NCBI GenBank assembly: GCA_035771175.1
Contig: CM069605.1
Coordinates: 18,058,288-18,122,287, forward strand
DNA length: 64,000 bases
DNA from: Paratinospora sagittata
Lineage: Eukaryota > Streptophyta > Magnoliopsida > Ranunculales > Menispermaceae
Reading direction: 5' to 3'
Shown piece after piece: positions 20,875-32,750 of this stretch; the stretch's first letter is position 1, and each line of letters starts with the position of its first letter. The notes under the pieces were generated by a model. The model was not told where the DNA came from and searched no databases. It saw nothing but the letters and a program-made list of their open reading frames with translations. The position numbers were made by a program, and so were the translations under genes.

Positions 20875-22170
20875 GAAAGCTCCCCCTCATCATTTCTCAC
20901 ACCAAATTCACTCCAAATTGTGAATTTTCTTCTCATTTTTACTCATCTTGAGTTTTTGGTCTTTTGAGACTCTCTGTGCGGCGTAACGCGGTTCTGTCCC
21001 AGAAAAAGCGCCAGTTCTGAAAGGAGTTCTTATCTGAAGGTGGGGAACGAAACATAGGTTTGCGTGTCTTATAACTTTTATTAAAGTTTACATTCATTTA
21101 ATATTATGTCTACCACTCATTTACACTGCATTATATCTTATAATGTTCATACTATCGCACTTATGCCTGTATAAGTGGAGTTCATGTATTATACAACTGC
21201 TATGCCAGATTAGTAGTCAATCTGGCTCAACCCGACTCAGTCTTGTCCTCAGTAACTTTAAATAGTAAACAGGAGGCGGCGTGCTGCTCTAGACGATTGG
21301 TATTTAAGAAGACCTCGTGTCTCACCTCTCAACTGGAGACTGATCTGGTTGGTCTTATTTGAAAGCTATCAGCTTAAACAGTAATACTGAATGTCCTAAC
21401 CTTGCACGTAGTGATACCGACCTTGATAAGGATCACTAGACGTTGCTAAATCCTGTCTAAATGTTAAGTAAATGCCGGACCAGTTCATACAGACCAACTC
21501 ATGCATTGGCATCATACATATCACCACCTAGGGACGTATGTGAATTATGATTCATAAAATAGTTAGGAGCGATGCTCGCTATTCATCATATTTCTCTGGA
21601 GAGGGATGTACAATGAGAACCTGGCTAATTCCCGGGGAAGGACATCTGTACGTGAATCCAGAGCATCGTTCCTGAGGAGGGACGTACAATGAGAACCCGG
21701 CTATTCCCAGGGAGGGACATTGGTACGTGAACTCAGGCGATGTACAGTCATCAAACTATTACGAGACGGTGTCATGCATAAATTCATCTTGAATTGATTA
21801 TGATGCTCTAATGTGTATTTAAGATATTTGATTATGAAGTTTTCTTTATTAATTGTTATATTCACGAACTGTTTTACCCACTGAGCGCGTAGCTCACCCC
21901 GTTGTTGTCAAATTTTTCACAGGTGATTAGGGTGGACTGGGTGCAGGTTTCTGGGCCCACATTTTGTACCCTTTGTATTATTCATTGGGGATTTTTGGAA
22001 GAATGTTCCCTTAACCATTTCATGTACAAAAATATTCTAAAATTAATGAAATCAGACTTGTACTGTATCGTATTTCTGTTGCATACTCTGCTGCCATTGT
22101 GATAATTCCAAATGCGTGCCCCGTCCGTGAGTGTACCGTCGGTTTAGGCGCGTCCGGGCGGGGTGTGACA

Positions 22171-22455
22171 ACCTTGGCTTGTACATATATGAGTTTTCCT
22201 AAAAAGGAGAAATCTCATCTTTTAAAGCTTAAATAGTAGTTTAATAAGCTTTCACATGATAATCCAACATATTTTATTACTAATAAAAACTCAAATAGTA
22301 GTTATTAAGCTTTAAAAAAAATTGGACTATTCAATGGGGGCCCAACGTGACCAACCCGACCCAACCTTAGGTTGGGTTGGACTCATTGCCACCCGACCTC
22401 ATCAGGTCGGGTGGGTTTGGGGGCAAAAACCCGACCCGACCCGATTTCACCCTTA
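22171..22455. mobile_element. Right end of the probable hAT-like element split by B
   Basis: Rich in GGGTTGGGTTGG and GACCCGACCCGA words and ends TTTCACCCTTA before GAGAGAGA (22456-22463), mirroring the left piece at 4714. Together they would make an element of about 0.4 kb. Confidence 0.5.
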
Positions 22456-22463
22456 GAGAGAGA

Positions 22464-23696
22464 GAGCTTTTTGGAAAGAGAGAGAATGAGAGATGAGAAC
22501 CACGGCCGAAGAGATCGCAGGAAACATCGTCGAAACACCGGATCTATCACCGAAAAATGTCATCAGGAACGGAGAGAAAATAGAAAGAGAGATCGAAGCA
22601 CGCAAGGTCAACGAAAAAAAATGCAATATGGAGAATATTTACCATTGGGTTTTTAATGCAGGTAATTTTTTTATTTTATTTTTTTCAATTTTTTTTTCGA
22701 CGAAGGCATGTTTACAAAAGACACTTTCTTTGAAAAATTTTTAAACAAATATTTCAAAGAAGACGCCTTCATCGATAATAAAAAAATAATAATAATTTGC
22801 GTTTGAACGCAAGTTAAAAAACAACTTGCGTAAAACGGAAGTTGTTTTTTAAGTTGCGTAAAAAAAAAACCTAAAACCTAACGCAGTAAACAAAAAAAAA
22901 ACCACGTTCTCGAGCAAACCCCTCCTCCGACACCTCTGCCTGGTATTTTCGACGTTTCCAGTTCTCCGACGAGATCTTGATTTCTTGTTTCTCGTTCTCT
23001 CTCTTTTTCATCTTTCCTTCGCTCTTTGTCTTTAACGTCTCTCTTTTCTCCCTCTCTGGTGATTTTCTCTTCCTCACCGGCGGTTTTCATTTTTTTGCCG
23101 ACGTCTTTTTCCCATTGTTTGGCGAACTCCGACGAATCTTTTCCCGTTTTCCGACGGTTTGCTCTGTTTTAGTTTTTTCGTTTGCTTGAACCCTTCGGCA
23201 ACAATCTTCTATTTGGGTAGGGTAATTTTTTTTGTTCTTTTTACAACACTTAGACCTATTTCTATTGTATGTTAGATTCGATGTTCTTTGTTCTAGAAAG
23301 ATCAATGCAATTGTTAGATTCTATCTTGCAAAAAAATTAAGAGAAAAATGCAATTGTTAGATTCGATGTATTGATTCGTTTATTCGGTTACTTTTATTTT
23401 TTGTATTTTTACTTAAAGATCTTAGAAACGTCCAAATTAAATGTTTAATCTTTTGCCTTAATAATTTTAGGAAGATTTTTTACGCTTCTCTTTTAAGGTT
23501 TTCTAATTTGGCAGATTAAAATTTATTGTTAAAGTTATTTATTTTATCTTTAGGTGCATTGGTTTCCTCTACGACTTTATTTTCCATTTTTTATGTGTTT
23601 TGTTTAAAATTTTCTTTAGGTGCATTTAAAGTAATATTTGCCATAATATTGATATTCTTGTTGATGAGCCTGTTTTGATTGTGTATGTGAATGTAG
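22464..23696 (+). other. Region upstream of the MULE coding sequence, with hairpins
   Basis: No coding sequence recognised. It has the hairpins at 22698-22858, then a pyrimidine-rich segment (22960-23200) and a T-rich stretch ending ATGTAG right before the transposase ATG. This could be the 5' UTR and leader intron of the MULE. I could not find its terminal inverted repeat. Confidence 0.45.
22698..22858. repeat. Cluster of three inverted repeats
   Basis: CGACGAAGGC (22698) pairs with GCCTTCATCG (22765) at 9 of 10, with a further TTCTTTGAAA/TTTCAAAGAA pair inside. TTGCGTT-TG-AACGCAA occupies 22797-22812. A 20-bp arm at 22808-22827 pairs at 19 of 20 with 22839-22858. Origin unknown; possibly MITE or MULE terminal debris. 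Confidence 0.65.
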
Positions 23697-26486
23697 ATGG
23701 CAGACAAATTCGTTTTAGTAATATGCTACACCAATGGCCAAATATTACCCTACCCTCAAGGTGTATCGTATGATATTCCGTCGATTAGCATTGCAAGAGT
23801 TTGATTCTGCATTAGTTTTGAAGAATTTGAAGGGGTTATCTGAAATGTACTGCGGATTACCAATGGTTCAAGAATAAGTATAACCTATAGATGTTCGTTG
23901 TTTTTTGGAGTTGGGAATTTAAATTATACAACTATTCTGATTAGATATGAACAAGAGTTAAGGGACATATTTGACAAGGTGCAAGATATTACACCTCCTA
24001 ATAATATGGAGTTACATGTTGATGTTGTCAGTGGAATTCCAACTCAAGCTCATATGAGGAGTTCTCCAAGCTATGCAGATGTAGATCGCCCAAGTGCACA
24101 AAGATCATTGGAGGACATTGGTCCCAGTAGAATGTCACCCATTGAAGCTGTAAATGTGGGCATTGGACCTGAATTTGATGATACTTGTCCATCTGTGGCA
24201 TGTTTATTTGATGATGATTTCAATTTTGATGACGACCATGAACAAATCAGTGAAGATAGCGATGAAAACAATGACAGTGATGGAGGACAAGAGACATCTA
24301 ATCTTGTTGATTTGAGTAATACACTTTTGACGGTTATACGAAATAATGGTTCTTTGTATGCAACTCCATTACAAGAGGAAGACAATGGGTTAAGCATGGA
24401 GGATAATGAGACACATGAAACTTAGTTGCATGGTGTAGGTGATACACCTCAACCTACCACGACAGGCTATGAGGTTCCATCACCGAGTTTCATGGAACTT
24501 AATAATCAAGCCATGACACCAATGTCAGATGATCATGAAAACATATCTGTGGGTTGGAATGAGTCACATGTTTTTTGCAAAGGACTCACATTTCCCAGTA
24601 AAGAAGACTTGCAACATATTGTGAAGCGATGTTGCGTTGCACAACAACGTGAATATGTTGTTGTCCATTCAAAATCCAATGTATGGTCAGTTAGGTGCAA
24701 GAAGTGGAAGGACTGTTGTCAGTGGAGGTTGAGGGAGGCAAAACGTAAAGGACTGGGATGTTTGAGAACACAAAGTGCGAGGGAACCCACACATGTGTGT
24801 TTCCTCGAATGTCACAGGACCACAGACAATTGGATTTATCACTAATTTTTTGTGAGGTTTTTAAATTGTAAGGCGAGATCCTTCAACTTCAGTGGGGACG
24901 CTTCCGAAAATGATTAAAGACAAATACAAATACGACGTGCATTATAAGAAAGTGTGGCGTGCAAATATGAAGGTGATGGAGAAGATGTTTGGTGATTGGG
25001 AAGGATCATACAATGTGCTTCCAAAGTGGATAGATGCATTGAATGTAACAAATCCTGACACTATTGCAGAAATTATGCACTACCCGGAAGATCCAAAATA
25101 TCTGTGTGCAGTAGTTTTTCAACGTTGTTTTTGGGCCTTCGGTGCTTCAATCGAGGGCTTCAAGCATTGTAGGCCCATAATACAAATTGATAGTACACAC
25201 TTATATGGAAAATACCGTAGTAAGATGCTCATTTCCACGGGTATTGATACAGCCAGCCATATATTTCCTCTCACATTTGCCATCGTTGAGGAAGAAAATA
25301 CAGATAATTTGGGGTGGTTCCTCAAAGTCCTTCGATATCAAGTGACGAATAAAGTTGACATTTGCCTAATCAGTAATGGACATGCAAGTATTTTTGCAGC
25401 CGTTAGAAACCCTGAGAATGGTTGGACAAAGCCTAATGCATATCATAGATATTGTTTGCGACATGTAGGCAGTAATTTCAATGATAAAGTCCACAACCAT
25501 GAGTTGAGAGATTTGGCTAAGAAAGCAGGTTCACAACACCAACCCCGAAAATTAGAGGCAGAAATGGAGAAACTTAAGCATAAACAAGAAGGTTGAACAA
25601 GGTGGCTCAATGTCATTACCAAAAAGTTGTGGACAATGGCATATGATGGTGAAGTGCGGTATGGTTGGATGACTTCCAATGTAGCTGGTTAGTGTGTCTT
25701 ATTTTTTTTTCATTTCATCGTTTATGACTATTTCAATATGCATAATTTTATATATATGTGTGTGTTGATCTTTTTATGTTTGTTATGCGTTTTTCTTAAT
25801 TTTTTTTCTTTGTAAAAAGCTTTAATGGTGTTTTGAAAAGGGCCTGAATGTACCCGATCACAGCACTAGTGCAGCTGATGTTCTACAGAACAGTTGCATG
25901 GTTTAATGTTAGATGGGAAGAAATAGAAGATGCAATTTCTCAAGGGCAATGTTACACCACGTACGTTGTTGAGAAGATGAAAAAATAAGTAGCTAAGACA
26001 AGGGGCCACACAGTTACATTGATTGATCGACAGGTCAAGACATTCGAGGTTGTTACTAGGATACAAAGTGCACGTTTGAACAAAGGAGGAAATAGACAGG
26101 TTGCCAACCTACACGACCATTTTTGTAGTTGTGCAAAATGGCAATGTTATGGAATCCCATGTTCCCACATACAGGCAGTGTGTCGTTATGTTACCGTCGA
26201 TTGTGATGCCTACATTGAAGATTGGTATCACCTCGATAGGTACCTCAAGTGTTATGAGCCACAGTTTCATCCAATTCCACACAAATCATATTGGCCACCA
26301 TGTATGATAAAGTTTAAAGTGATCCCTAATTCTGATTTTGTTTGTAAATCTGGTCGGTCGAGGACATCACACATAACAAATGAGATGAATATAAGAGAAT
26401 CGTCCTCCAGGATTCGATGTGGGCATTGTGGACGTGAGGGTCACAATTGGTGTCGTTGTCCAACTCGTTGTAGAAGGGCCACCTAA
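23697..26486 (+). pseudogene. MULE (Mutator-like) transposase, decayed
   Basis: DNA transposase relic. ATG 23697 opens MADKFVLVICYTNGQI, typical of plant MuDR-like N-termini. An acidic linker follows (frame 23898-24425), then the MuDR DNA-binding region (FPSKEDLQHIVKRC, WSVRCKKWKDCCQWRL). The MULE catalytic domain has IQIDSTHLYGKYRSKML and FPLTFAIVEEENTDNLGWFL. A SWIM zinc finger (CSCAKWQCYGIPCSHI) and a C-terminal CCHC knuckle (CGHCGREGHNWCRC) follow. Defects: stops near 23800-23870, TAG 24423, TAA 24842, frame changes near 24870, TGA 25594 and TAA 25986. The second catalytic Asp (ISDRH in relatives) reads ISNGH. An intron-like GT...AAAAG stretch (25689-25820) interrupts it. Confidence 0.9.
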
Positions 26487-26781
26487 AACTTATTGGTGGC
26501 ATAATCTTCATGGTTTTTAGATTTTGATAATGATGTAACTTTGTTACTGTAATTTGACACTTCTTGATACTTTTGTTCTGAAATCAAACTTATGTACTTC
26601 TTGATTTATATGACAGTGTGTGCATATGGAGATGTGCATCTTGTATTATCTCAAATCCATTTCATTTTACATTTAATTATATAATTTTTGGGGTTATTTA
26701 AATTTATAATTTCTCTTAATGCGTACGTTTATAAATTTTGGTATCTCATTTAGTCCATAATGTTTAATGTGTTGAATTTAG
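26487..26781 (+). other. AT-rich spacer after the MULE
   Basis: About 295 bp without coding potential. It ends GTTGAATTTAG before the next ATG, resembling an intron end. Confidence 0.5.
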
Positions 26782-26958
26782 ATGGAGCAAGGGCCCTCTA
26801 ATCTATCACTATTAACACTTCAAAGTCGTCATCGATCCGGGCCTTGGTCGCGGTTGACTCAAACGCGTTTTCTAAGTGTTTTTAGTTCATTTGAACTAAA
26901 ACTTTTGGTTGGGGGTGAAAAATTCGCTAGGGCTTCCACCAGTTCCAGGGGTTCCTAG
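26782..26958 (+). pseudogene. First-exon fragment resembling a plant mobile domain (PMD) gene
   Basis: ATG 26782 opens MEQGPSNLSLLTLQSRHRS and runs 58 codons to TAG. The GP...LSLLTLQ..HRS pattern recalls the N-terminus of plant-mobile-domain proteins ('serine/threonine phosphatase 7 long-form homologues'), often carried by plant MULEs. Its later part (LTQTRFLSVFSSFELKL) is the first copy of the tandem repeat that follows, so the array seems to have grown from this exon or its edge. The identification rests on a short motif recalled from memory. Confidence 0.45.
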
Positions 26959-28430
26959 GAGGATATTGGAACTAGCTCCAAGTGTTGGTCGGGAAAAAAA
27001 CCCGATAGATTGGCTGTGGTTTCCTCAAACGCGTTTTCCAAGTGTTTTTAGTTCATTTGAACTAAAACTCCCGGTTGAGGGGTGAAAATTTTGCTGCGGC
27101 TTGGGATTTGTGTTTCGTCAGTTCCGGGAGTCCCTAAAAGGATATTGGGACTCGCTCCAAGTGGCAGGCAGAGACAAAACCACGTGGATTGGTCACAGTT
27201 TCCTCAAACACGTTTTCTAAGTGTTTTTAGTTCATTTGAACTAAAACTTCCGGTTGGGGGGTGAAAAATTCACCGGGGCATTGGAGTGGGGTTCTACCAA
27301 TTGTGGGAGTTCCTGGGAGGAAATTGGGACTCGCTCCAAGTGTTGGTTTGGAAAAAAACCTGATGGATTGGCCACAGTGACTCAAACGCGTATTCTACGT
27401 ATTTTTAGTTCATTTGAACTAAAACTTCTGGTTGGGTGGTGAAAAATTCATCGGTGCATGGGATTTGTGTTTCGTCAGTTCTGGAAGTCTCTGGAAGGAT
27501 ATTAGGACTCGCTCCAAGTAGCGGGCATAGAGAAAACCACATGGATTGGCCGCGGTCGACTCAAACACGTTTTTTAAGTGTTTTTAGTTCATTTGAACTA
27601 AAACTTCCGGTTGGGGGGGTCAAAAACTTATCGGGGCATTGGAGCAGGGTTCCACAAGTTTTGGGGTTCCTGGGAGGATATTGGGACTCGCTCCATGTTT
27701 TGGTCAGAAAAAAAATCCGATGGATTGGCCGCGGTTGACTCGAACACATTTTCTAAGTATTTTTAGTTCATTTAAACTAAAACTTATGGTTGGAGGGTCA
27801 AAAATTCACCGGGGCATTGGAGCGGGGTTTCACCAATTCCGAGGGTTGTTAGGAGGATATTGGGACTCGATCCAAGTGTTGGTCGGGAAAAAAAATCCAA
27901 TGGATTGGCCACGGTTGACTCAAACACGTTTTCTAAGTGTTTTTAGTTCATTTGAACTAAAACTTCCGGTTGGGAGGTGAGAAATTCACCGAGGCATGGG
28001 ATGGGAAGATATTGGGACTCGCTCCAAGTGGCGGGCACAGAGAAAATCACGTGGATTGGCTACGGCTGACTCAAACGCATTTTCTAAGTGTTTTTAGTTC
28101 ATTTGAACTAAAACTTTCGGTTGGTGGGTGAAAAATTCAATGGGGAATGCGATTTGTGTTCCGTCGGTTCCGGGGGTTCCTGGGAGGATATTGGGACTCA
28201 CTCCAAGTGTTGGTCGGGAAAAACACCCGATGGATTGGCCGCGGTTGCCTTGAAAGTGTGTTCTAAATCAATTTAGTTCATTTTAACTAAAACTTTCGGT
28301 TTGAGGGGTGAAAAAATTGCTGGGGCATGAGATTTGTGTTCAGCCGATTCTGGGAGTTCCTGGGAGGATATTGAGACTTGCTCCAAGTGGCGGGCAAAGA
28401 GAAAACCACGTGGATTGGTTGTGGTATAAG
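26840..28430 (+). repeat. ~179-bp tandem repeat array (nine units)
   Basis: The landmark TTTTTAGTTCATTTGAAC starts at 26879, 27045, 27224, 27402, 27581, 27760 and 27940 and recurs at about 28091 and 28270 (last copies slightly altered). Spacings are 166, 179, 178, 179, 179, 180, 151 and 179. Each unit carries TTTTAGTTCA-TT-TGAACTAAAA, an inverted repeat of 10-bp arms (altered in some units), and a block with GGATATTGGGACTCGCTCC. Since 179 is not a multiple of three, the open frames across it are by-products, not a repeat protein. Confidence 0.93.
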
Positions 28431-28604
28431 AATTTCTTACTTTTTAAAAAAAAAAATGTACTAAAAGACGTTTTCAACTTGGCATAAAAAAATAAAAAAT
28501 GTGCATCAGTGCCCACGTGGACAAATCACTGCTAAAAATTGGGTATGTGGGTCATTACTTTTAAAAACTTGGTATTAGTGTCGTAATTTTAATTAATTAA
28601 GATA
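28431..28604. other. AT-rich spacer, nothing recognised
   Basis: Short A-rich stretch between the tandem array and Copia element 1. No ORF, repeat or known motif seen. Confidence 0.6.
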
Positions 28605-28970
28605 ATCAAATCAAAAGTCTATAATGGTGTTCAGAAAACTTTTAATATAGTTGTTACTGGTAACTATATTATGTTGTATCAGTTAAGTTACTTAATTGAA
28701 CTGTTATAAGTCAGTTTGTAGTCTATTATTTGATCAAATGGTGGAGATTGTTTAGTTTGTTTTGGTCAAGATCATATGGTCAGGATTGAGTCACTGTTAT
28801 GCATATAAACTACTTTGGTAGAATGATAAGATTAATGAGAGAAAACAGAAATACAAACCATGAGAGTTGCCGTTCTTGTTGCTTCCATTATCGAAGCTTG
28901 AGAGGCTTCTTGACTTGCTTTTATTTATTTTTTATGCTTTCATATTATTCATTCTCATAGCATTCTTACA
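28605..28970 (+). mobile_element. 5' LTR of Copia element 1
   Basis: Matches 36388-36632 with many substitutions and small indels (GTGTTCAGAAAACTxTTAATATAG, ATGGTGGAGATT, GAGAGAAAACA). It ends CATTCTTACA against the PBS. The start is approximate because the edge is degraded. The divergence shows an old insertion. Confidence 0.75.
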
Positions 28971-28983
28971 TGGTATCAGAGCT
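28971..28983 (+). other. Primer-binding site of Copia 1
   Basis: TGGTATCAGAGCT abuts the LTR end with no spacer, matching initiator tRNA-Met. Confidence 0.85.
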
Positions 28984-29000
28984 TTCTTGACCAATGTCAA

Positions 29001-31171
29001 ATGGCTTCAAGTTCTTCCAAAAATCCAGGATCGTGTATTAATCAAGATTTTGGTTCGTTCTCTCTCATTTGTAATGTGGATTTTCATAGTCTTCCAAGAA
29101 CTCTAAATTTTAATTTGCCTATCGAACTCAATAAGGCAAATTACGTGAATTGGAAAGATCAAATTCTTGCAGCGATAAGAGCATTGGAGCTTGAGAATTT
29201 CATCCCTACATCAACTCTTCCTCCTCCAAGTGTGATAGAGAAGTTTGACAGTAATGGAGTAATTGTTGAAACTCTAATCAATCAAAAGTATAAGGCTTGG
29301 AAATGTGCAGATCAACTGCTATTATGCTGGTTTTTGTCCACAATACGAGAAGCTATGATTGGTTAGGTAAATCACTCTCAATCTACCTTTAAAGCTTGGG
29401 ATATCTTGGAGAAATTATATGCTCAAACGTCCATGGTGAGAGTTCTGCAACTGAAGCATCAGTTGCAGAACATAAGGAAAGAAAACATGTCAATAAGTGA
29501 TTTTATGTTGAAGATTAAGAATCTAGGTGATGCGATTGAGGTCATTGGATAAGAAATCTCTGAATATGAGATGATCTTGAGTGCATTTAATGGTTTTGGT
29601 CATGAATATATGATTCAATAGTGGTGCTAGTTTCTCACAATTCCAAGACTATGTCCTTCCAAGATGTTCAATACACTCTTACGCTTCATCAACAATGAAT
29701 TAAGCATCTCAATGTTGCATCTCAAGTAAATCTAACTGTAACCTATGCAAATTTTGTGGCTTAATTTGATGGAAATCAAAATGCAATAAACAATGGATCC
29801 AATAGCAAAGGTCGTGGCAGATGAAGAGGACGAAATGGTAAATGAAATAATAAAAAAAATCTACTATCAATTGTGTCAAAAACTAGGCCACAATGCTTTC
29901 TAATGTTATAAGAGATTTTATCAAAATTGGCATACAAGATGCAAAGTCATCAGCAAGAAACCTATATAGAATATGTGCAAAATCAAGCTGCTGCAACTCT
30001 TAGGAACCAAAAAGATTTCATCCAGAACGCTACCTAATCTTACTTCCCCTAAAGCAGTTACGGATCCTACTTCGTATGTCGATAGCGGTGCGACAAATCA
30101 AATTATTGCAAATCTAAACAATCTTGCTACAAAGCAATGAGTATAAAGGGAAGGAGAAGCTAGCAATTGGTAATGGTAACTTGCTAACTATATCTCATAT
30201 TGGTAGTTCCTCCATCATTCCTAGTATTGACTCTGATAAGTGTGTAAAGCTAAACAAAACCTTGCACGTTTCTCATATAAAAAAGAACCTACTTAGCATT
30301 TCAAAACTCACTCATGATAACAACTTAACTGTTGAATTTTCTAATCATTCTTATGTTTTTAAGGACAAGAATTCAGGGAAGGTGCTACTTCAAGGAGTGC
30401 TCAAGGATGGCCTCTACTCTCTTAATATGTCTACTAATCCTGACAACAACAACTCTCCATTGTATGATTATTCTTTCTCTTTATTACAAGATAATTGTGA
30501 TTTTGATTTGTACTCAGTTTTGAAACATGTGTTGAATAATGACTTCTAAGTCTCATATGTCTGATATTGAGTTTTGTGAGTCTTGGAAATATGGAAAACT
30601 GCATAAAATCCCCTTTATCAAGCATGATATAACAACCACTTCTCCTCTTGAAGTGATCCATTCAGATTTATGAGGACCATCTCTGGTTCTATCCACCTCA
30701 GGTAGTAGATATTATAATCCCTTTGTTGATGAATTTACAAGGTTTTCATTGATCTTTCCTCTTAAATTGAAGTCTGATGCTTTGCATGCTTTTATTACCT
30801 TCAAAAATGTTGTTGAGCTTAAGTTTAATAATAAAATAAAAGCTCACCAAATGAATATGGGGAGGGCGAGTATAAATCTTTTATGCCTTACTTGACTGAT
30901 CATGGGATACAAACTCGATTCTCTTGTCCATATACACACTAGCAAAATGGAATGCCTGAAAGACAACATAGACATGTGGTGAAAATTGGTCTAACTCTAT
31001 TTGCACATGCTAAAATGCCACTTCAATTCTGGGCTGAGGCATTTGATATTGTGGTTTTACTCATAATCACCCTGCCATCTCCTTTTCTCAACATGATTTC
31101 TTCGTATGAGAAAATTTATCGCAAGAAACCAAATTATACTTTTCTTAAAACCTTTGGATGCAGCTGCTATA
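29001..31171 (+). pseudogene. Copia 1 gag, protease and N-terminal integrase
   Basis: ATG 29001 opens gag with LNFNLPIELNKANYVNWKDQ, followed by WDILEKLYAQTSMVRVLQLK. A degenerate zinc knuckle (CQKLGHNAF-stop-CYKRF) lies near 29875. The protease motif (YVDSGATNQII) is near 30080. Pre-integrase sequence (LHVSHIKKNLLSISKL) precedes an integrase with HSDL-stop-GPS, where TGG became TGA near 30670, then LKTFGCSCY. Multiple stops and frame changes occur. Integrase is interrupted at 31172 by a solo LTR. Resembles the Ale/Retrofit side of Copia; lineage not firmly assigned. Confidence 0.85.
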
Positions 31172-32750
31172 TGTTGGCCCAGATAAGTGTCCAAGAAGGG
31201 GGTGAATTGGACAAATTTGCAGGTTACACCTTTCAAAATTAAATAATAACACAAATAAAGTGCAGTGAAAATGAAATTACAAACACAACAGATTTAGAGT
31301 GGTTCATCCCTTCCCTACATCCACTACCTAATCTCCCTAATTAGGTTTTGTCAAACTCCACTATTGATACCTCTTCACAGGTGATGATCAAACCTTTACA
31401 CTTTGCTCAGCTTCACAGGTGTGAGAACAACCTTTTCAAATGAGCTTAAAAAAGTTCCTACTCAGTGACTCATTGTCACTTTACAAACCAATTTAATACA
31501 ATAAAATTGATCCTATTACCATGAATCAATTGAAAAATTACTTACAGAGCATAATGAACTTCATTAAGATGTATTCAGCAAAATGATAAAAATCGTGCTC
31601 AGCTGAAGAGTGAAGTTGTTCTTAGTTTCCTTGAGTTTCTTGAGAAGTTTGAAAATGATGAAAAACAAATTCATGAAACTTGTAAAGATCAGAGACTATT
31701 AAAAGTGTTTATCTTTTTTTTTAGATAGGAGAATAGACTAACTTTCAAAGAGTTTTTTTGGAGCAATAGAATTTTTCTTGGTGGTTTTGAACAACGACTC
31801 TTATGTTGCATAAATAGAGATGTGTTTGGGATTTCAATCTCCCAAAAACCCTAATCACCTTGTTTGAAATTCAAATGCAACGGATAAGTTCTTTCACCAA
31901 AAATGGAGTTAACAAAGACAATGAAAAATCTCTGTCACAAAGAGTTTACACAAGAATAGCAATGCATCAGAAGTGTGACAGTTTGCATGTAAGGAAACAT
32001 CTTTTTCTGACACATCGAGTGTCATATAGCTCTAGGAGCGCCCTATTGTGTTGAAACCCTAAAGGCTCAACTTGATTATGAGCGTCCTAAAGAATGACAA
32101 ACTGAGAGTTGGTTTAAACTCAGTCAATTCAGGAGGGCACTATAGCTCTATGAGCATCCTGATAGGACTTGCCCAGAAATTTCCCAAAAAATTGAGTGTC
32201 TTATAACTGTAGGAGTGTCCTGTAGTGCTGGTCTAATATTTTAAGTGACTGGCCATTGCATGAGCATCCTAAAACATTTTGAGCGTCCTGCAAGAAACTG
32301 AGAATTTGAAATTCTTTTGACTTTTGAAATCAGATTGGATCAGACTCATTTTTTATCGAATTAAAACATTCTAAAGATCATTCAAAAGCATTTTTTAATC
32401 AACTTGAACATTTTGAAATATCGATTTAAATCAAATTGAAATTCAATAAATGAAGTCAAACATTTATGAGTATGAAAAAATCATTTTGAAAACTTTGAGG
32501 AACGAGATGGAATTTGTTGACTCATCTCCAAGTGAAGTTCTACAAGCCTAACAAGATACTAAGAATACTAAAGATAATAGAAATAACATTCATTTCTTGA
32601 GATTTGTTCAAAGCTTGATCTTGAGAAAGCTCCAGCAAGTATCTTTGCATATAATTGGTATATCTGCATCAATAATTAATATGGCGTGGAATGTGGTTTA
32701 TAATCATCAAAATATTTCTTATATGGGTCATGAGGGTTCTTGGTTTAACA
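31172..32750 (-). mobile_element. Solo LTR 1, inserted in Copia 1 integrase
   Basis: Bounded by TGTTGG and TTTAACA, flanked by CTATA (31167-31171) and CTATC (32751-32755), the latter being the unaltered host codon sequence. Removing it rejoins CSCY with PYLCFYSSHKFDF of integrase. No internal region or PBS is present, so it is a solo LTR. The AGAAGGGGGTGAATT word near its left edge is the reverse complement of the end of solo LTR 2, so the two probably lie in opposite orientations. Six GAGCGTCCT-like words occur at 32036-32289. A possible TATA on the minus strand is near 31809-31817. Confidence 0.8.
32036..32289 (-). repeat. Six short direct repeats (GAGCGTCCT-like) in solo LTR 1
   Basis: Copies begin near 32036, 32080, 32152, 32213, 32261 and 32281. 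Three are preceded by TATAGCTCTA- or TATAACTGTA-like words. They lie upstream of a TATA-like box in minus orientation and may be promoter elements. Confidence 0.5.

Larger units (their letters stand above)
20754..22170 (+). mobile_element. 3' LTR of chromovirus B (complete)
   Basis: 1417 bp from TGTAATACCC to GGGGTGTGACA, directly after the polypurine tract. It contains an A-run, three 20-bp repeats, TATATAAA at 20867, a long R/U5 leader, the paired hairpins near 21595-21738 and the TGAGC/GCTCA plus CACAGG motif at 21882. It differs from the 5' copy by scattered substitutions, consistent with an older insertion than D. The next bases are ACCTT. Confidence 0.92.

Noticed and set aside
27082..27980. 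Frames over the 179-bp array suggesting a repeat protein
   Set aside because: The unit length is not a multiple of three, so successive units change frame. The palindrome and lack of stops explain the apparent ORFs.
26840..28430. CRISPR-like array
   Set aside because: Units are contiguous tandem repeats with no unique spacers, in plant DNA.
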